From Asterionellopsis glacialis (lineage: Eukaryota > Bacillariophyta > Plagiogrammaphyceae > Rhaphoneidales > Asterionellopsidaceae), in the NCBI GenBank assembly GCA_014885115.2, contig WKLE02001933.1, positions 1-20,971 of the forward strand: a stretch of 20,971 bases of DNA, in the 5' to 3' direction. Of the stretch, positions 18,531 to 20,971 are shown piece after piece. The notes beneath the pieces are model-generated. The model was given only the letters and a program-made list of their open reading frames with translations, was not told the DNA's origin and ran no database searches. Numbering within the stretch: the first letter of the stretch is position 1; the number at the start of each line of letters is the position of its first letter. The position numbers and the translations under genes are program-made.

Positions 18531-18553
18531 AAAAAAGGGATTCTGGCGAATCC

Positions 18554-19269
18554 ATGACTTACACACAGGAACAGGTAAACACGATGATTAGCTTGCTCAA
18601 AGTAACAAAAGATAACAAGAAAAAGACATGTAAAGTACATTATGAATCAGATTCTTACTCCGATAATGAACCTAGTTCATACTTTACTCAACATAGTCAA
18701 ATTAAACACAAAAATAGTAGTGAAGAATTTGACAATTATTTTACGCCTACTTCCTACACTGAATCAAACCTTTACCCCAATGTACTAGAACAATCGTACA
18801 ATATGCTGGGCAGTCAGCAAAAAAGCAGAAACCTAAACACCGCACTACTGAAGTAGTAGGCAAGATACTAAACCAAAATGGCAAGCTCATTCCCATATGG
18901 GTACTACTTGACACTACAGCAACAATCATCCTTAAAGATTTTGTCAAACGGGGGAAGGCCAGTACTTACAAAACCCACAAATCTACACAGTGGAACACCA
19001 TGGGTGGTAACTTTATCACTAAGTGGAAAGAACAAATAAAATTTACACTCCCGGAGTTCAAGGACAAAAAGACAATAGTCTGGTCTTGTCACATGGACAA
19101 GAGAACAAACCAAACAGATGCACAGTACGACAAGATCGTCGGAACCAATCTGATGCAGGCCATGGGCCTTGACATCTGCTTTAGCACACTAACTATTCAC
19201 TGGGAAGGGTATGAATTACCCATGAAATACCGCAAAGAGGTCTCAGACCCTAAATGCGCGGAAGCGATC
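18554..19269 (+). pseudogene. Family B copy B2: protease region (pol)
   Basis: Begins with a hydrophilic linker (VHYESDSYSDNEPSSYFTQH, as in B1), shifts frame near 18830, then reads IPIWVLLDTTATIILKDFV, with the active-site DT box but no Gly and one residue fewer than B1. GGNFITKWKEQIKFTLPEF, KKTIVWSCHMDKRTNQTD, IVGTNLMQAMGLDI and YELPMKYRKEVSDPK follow. From 18850 to 19269 it is open without a stop, and is better preserved than B1 in this part. It ends where similarity to B1 ends, before RT. The aspartic protease role is inferred from the DT box and from its place after gag. Confidence 0.8.
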
Positions 19270-19270
19270 A

Positions 19271-19323
19271 GATTTCATGGCTTTTAAGGATTTGTAGAAA
19301 TCCTTAAAAGCCATTTAGAAATC
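19271..19323. repeat. Long hairpin at the B2 truncation point
   Basis: ATGGCTTTTAAGGATTT (19277-19293) and AAATCCTTAAAAGCCAT (19298-19314) are perfect 17-bp inverted arms with a 4-nt GTAG loop. After a 3-nt bulge a further GATTTC/GAAATC stem (19271-19276 with 19318-19323) extends it. The 9-mer TAGAAATCC occurs at 19295, 19316 and 19325, and its inverse at 19390-19398. It could be a small foldback element, a repair product, or a small-RNA hairpin. Confidence 0.85.
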
Positions 19324-20097
19324 CTAGAAATCCCTCTGTACAACTTGGTACATACGCTACGTTCATAATCTCCATTAGTGTTAAATATAGGATTTCTAAA
19401 ACTTTCATAGTATATACAAAGAGGGCATATATAAAAGTCAAGTACAGTAGAATAATCTCATATAATTCATTGTGTACTATATAAGAAGTCATCATGGATG
19501 TTCAGGATCAAGGACAATTTCGGAATATACAAAGTAATGTACAATAATCTTTTAAAGTTGTGGAGCTTTTTTTGGACATATCATAATTTCGGCATTATTA
19601 ACATAGTATATATGACATCCGTATTTTCCCGCAGCCCCTTTATAGAGAAAAAAAGAAAATATATGAAGATAAACTCTACACATTCCATCAAATTATTTAC
19701 AAAAGTCGACAATAAACCATCAACGTTGACTATCAAAATGGCAACTGAAAACATGGAAATCTTCTAATTGACCGGAACCAAATAAGGTCATATCATCGTG
19801 CAATAGCTTTCATCATAAATTTAGTTGAATATTGTGCTGTCGGTAGTCACTTGCAATTTGCAATAAACAAACAAAAGATGCCGTTGCATAATCTGGATAA
19901 AATGTTTTCACATAATTGAAAGTGTCGATAAACACCCCCAAAAATGGATTGCAACATGTATAGATTTTAAATTGTCTCACTTTTTGTTTAAACATGCAAC
20001 ATTTAATGGTGTTTCATTCCATTTACACGGATTGAAACACGATTTATAACAAAATCCCACCCACAGTGGTCATCTCCAAATCATTTTGAATCAAATT
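19324..20097. other. Intergenic region
   Basis: No gene recognised. The 89-codon open frame from 19498 and shorter frames have no family motif and lie in AT-rich sequence. A TATA-like TATATAAAAG (19428-19437) stands upstream of an ATG in good context (ATCATGG, 19494), but that frame meets a TAA after 17 codons. This probably is the 3' side of the coiled-coil gene. Confidence 0.45.
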
Positions 20098-20971
20098 CTA
20101 CCTCTTTTTACCAAACATTCCAAACAATCCCTTTTTCTTTTTACCCTTCATATTAGTTACTTCTGGTAATTCATTGGCGCCTCCATTTTATTTCACCAGT
20201 TCGGATTCTTCTTCGACTCTTGCAGTAGAGTCAGGAGGAGTATCGTCCCAAATTTGTACAGCGTCACCACCACACCGTGCCATCATTCTTGCAAGTCTAT
20301 CTTCGGCATTAGGAGAATCTGATCCAAGAAAGGCCATTGCTTTATGCTTTTCATCTTCAATCCATTTTAAACGTTCATCAATTAGTTCATGACTCATTCG
20401 TTGATCATCTTATTTCTTTTCTAGCATGGCAGCCCATCGCAATTTTTCTTCGTCTAACCACTTTAAGCGATCAGCAATTAGTTGATGGCTCCCATCTTTA
20501 TCAACATCAGTTTCCTCCTGTGATGTATTTGTTAAATGTTTCTTTTCTTCTTCAATCCATTTCGTCCGGTCGGCAATAAGCTCTCTGCTTACTACAACCT
20601 CCTCCTTGTGTGGTGCTTCTTCTAAACGCTTTTTCTCGTTTTCCAACTGTCGTACTCTGTCTGCGATCAAGTCACTACTTACATATTCATCTCCTCCCTC
20701 CTTTGTAGGTGCTTCCGTAATGCGTTTCTTTTCTTCTTCAATCCATTTCATCCGGTCGGCAATAAGCTCTCTGCTTACTACAACCTCCTCCTTTTCTGGT
20801 GCTTCTGCTAAACGCTTTTTCTCGTTTTCCAACTGTCGTAATCTGTCTGCAATCAAGTCACTACTTACATATTCATCTCCTCCATCTCTTTTCGGTGCTT
20901 CCGCAATACGTTTCTTTTCTTCTTCAATCCATTTCATCCGGTCGGCAATGAGCTCTCTGCTTACTACAACC
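20098..20971 (-). CDS. Coiled-coil repeat protein, partial, with two in-frame TAA codons
   Basis: The N-terminus lies beyond the right edge. The protein is made of about 31-residue repeats (SRELIADRMKWIEEEKKR, then SSDLIADRLRQLENEKKR), charged and helical, probably a coiled coil. Pairs form 62-residue, 186-bp units. Two more diverged units (HQLIADRLKWLDEEKLRW and HELIDERLKWIEDEKHKA) follow, then an acidic C-terminus (AEDRLARMMARCGGD) and a basic tail KGKKKKGLFGMFGKKR ending in TAG (20098-20100). TAA codons at 20410-20412 and 20188-20190 interrupt this single frame, yet repeats and tail continue in frame after each. Either it is a young pseudogene, or TAA is read through or has another meaning. 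CpG is not depleted here, unlike the neighbouring elements. The function is unknown; it is the only gene here that looks like host sequence. Confidence 0.7.
20565..20971 (-). repeat. 186-bp tandem repeat within the coiled-coil gene
   Basis: TCCGGTCGGCAAT recurs at 20565, 20751 and 20937 (the last as TCCGGTCGGCAAT with the unit cut by the window edge). The spacing is 186 bp each time, 62 codons, so the frame is kept. Neighbouring units are nearly identical at DNA level, pointing to recent duplication or homogenisation. Confidence 0.9.

Larger units (their letters stand above)
17313..19269 (+). mobile_element. Ty3/gypsy family B, copy B2: LTR, gag, protease, truncated
   Basis: Inverted sister of B1. 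Similarity begins at TGAAGTACACTCCC (17313) and ends at GAAGCGATC (19269), inside the protease-RT linker. No RT, RNase H, integrase or 3' LTR follows. The 5' flank is DDE transposase sequence, so B2 inserted there; the matching right flank is not found, because the element is truncated at a hairpin-bearing junction. Confidence 0.85.

Noticed and set aside
19498..19767. 89-codon open frame on the plus strand
   Set aside because: Lys/Ile/Asn-rich as expected from AT-rich DNA, no motif, no repeat or neighbour to support it.

Overview
The window is a eukaryotic, AT-rich, repeat-dense stretch. It is a mosaic of decayed, nested transposable elements that ends on one probable host gene. The mixture (Ty3/gypsy elements, a LINE that carries both an AP-type endonuclease and an RNase H, and a DDE transposase with a zinc ribbon) reminds me of stramenopile and especially diatom genomes. 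That assignment rests on remembered family resemblance and is only moderately secure. I found no bacterial operons, CRISPR array, rRNA or tRNA.

Layout. 1-1740 (+): 3' end of a Ty3/gypsy element (family A), made of integrase plus a 513-bp 3' LTR. 1741-2394: non-coding. 2395-2575 (-): fragment of another gypsy integrase. 2576-8905 (+): an almost full-length LINE (copy 1) with coiled-coil leader protein, endonuclease, reverse transcriptase, RNase H and zinc-knuckle C-terminus, broken by many stops and frameshifts. About 8990-11395 (-): 5' part of a second gypsy family (B1), with LTR, gag, protease and the first part of RT. 11396-12545 (-): second LINE copy, interrupted by the B1 LTR. 12824-12990: 44/45-bp tandem repeats. 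13243-17312 (-): a DDE transposase pseudogene, split by a family-A solo LTR (16241-16661) flanked by a 5-bp target duplication. 17313-19269 (+): second family-B copy (B2), truncated in protease/RT. 19271-19323: long hairpin. 20098-20971 (-): coiled-coil repeat gene running off the right edge, with two in-frame TAA codons.

Inferred history. The DDE element and LINE copy 2 are old platforms. Family B inserted into both, and a family-A element inserted into the DDE gene and later recombined to a solo LTR. LINE copy 1 now separates B1 from an integrase fragment of the same strand. Much of the decay looks like C-to-T/G-to-A change: two premature stops can be paired with CAA or CAG in the sister copy, and four catalytic Asp codons have become Asn just after a C, as expected from CpG deamination. 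Three short tandem duplications (14, 26 and 28 bp) also fall in coding parts, and none is a multiple of three.

No gene system that works together is visible. The most unusual points are the clean solo-LTR insertion, the two in-frame TAA codons in the only non-TE-like gene, the repeated catalytic Asp-to-Asn changes, and the fact that all three multi-copy families occur as inverted pairs that could produce double-stranded RNA.
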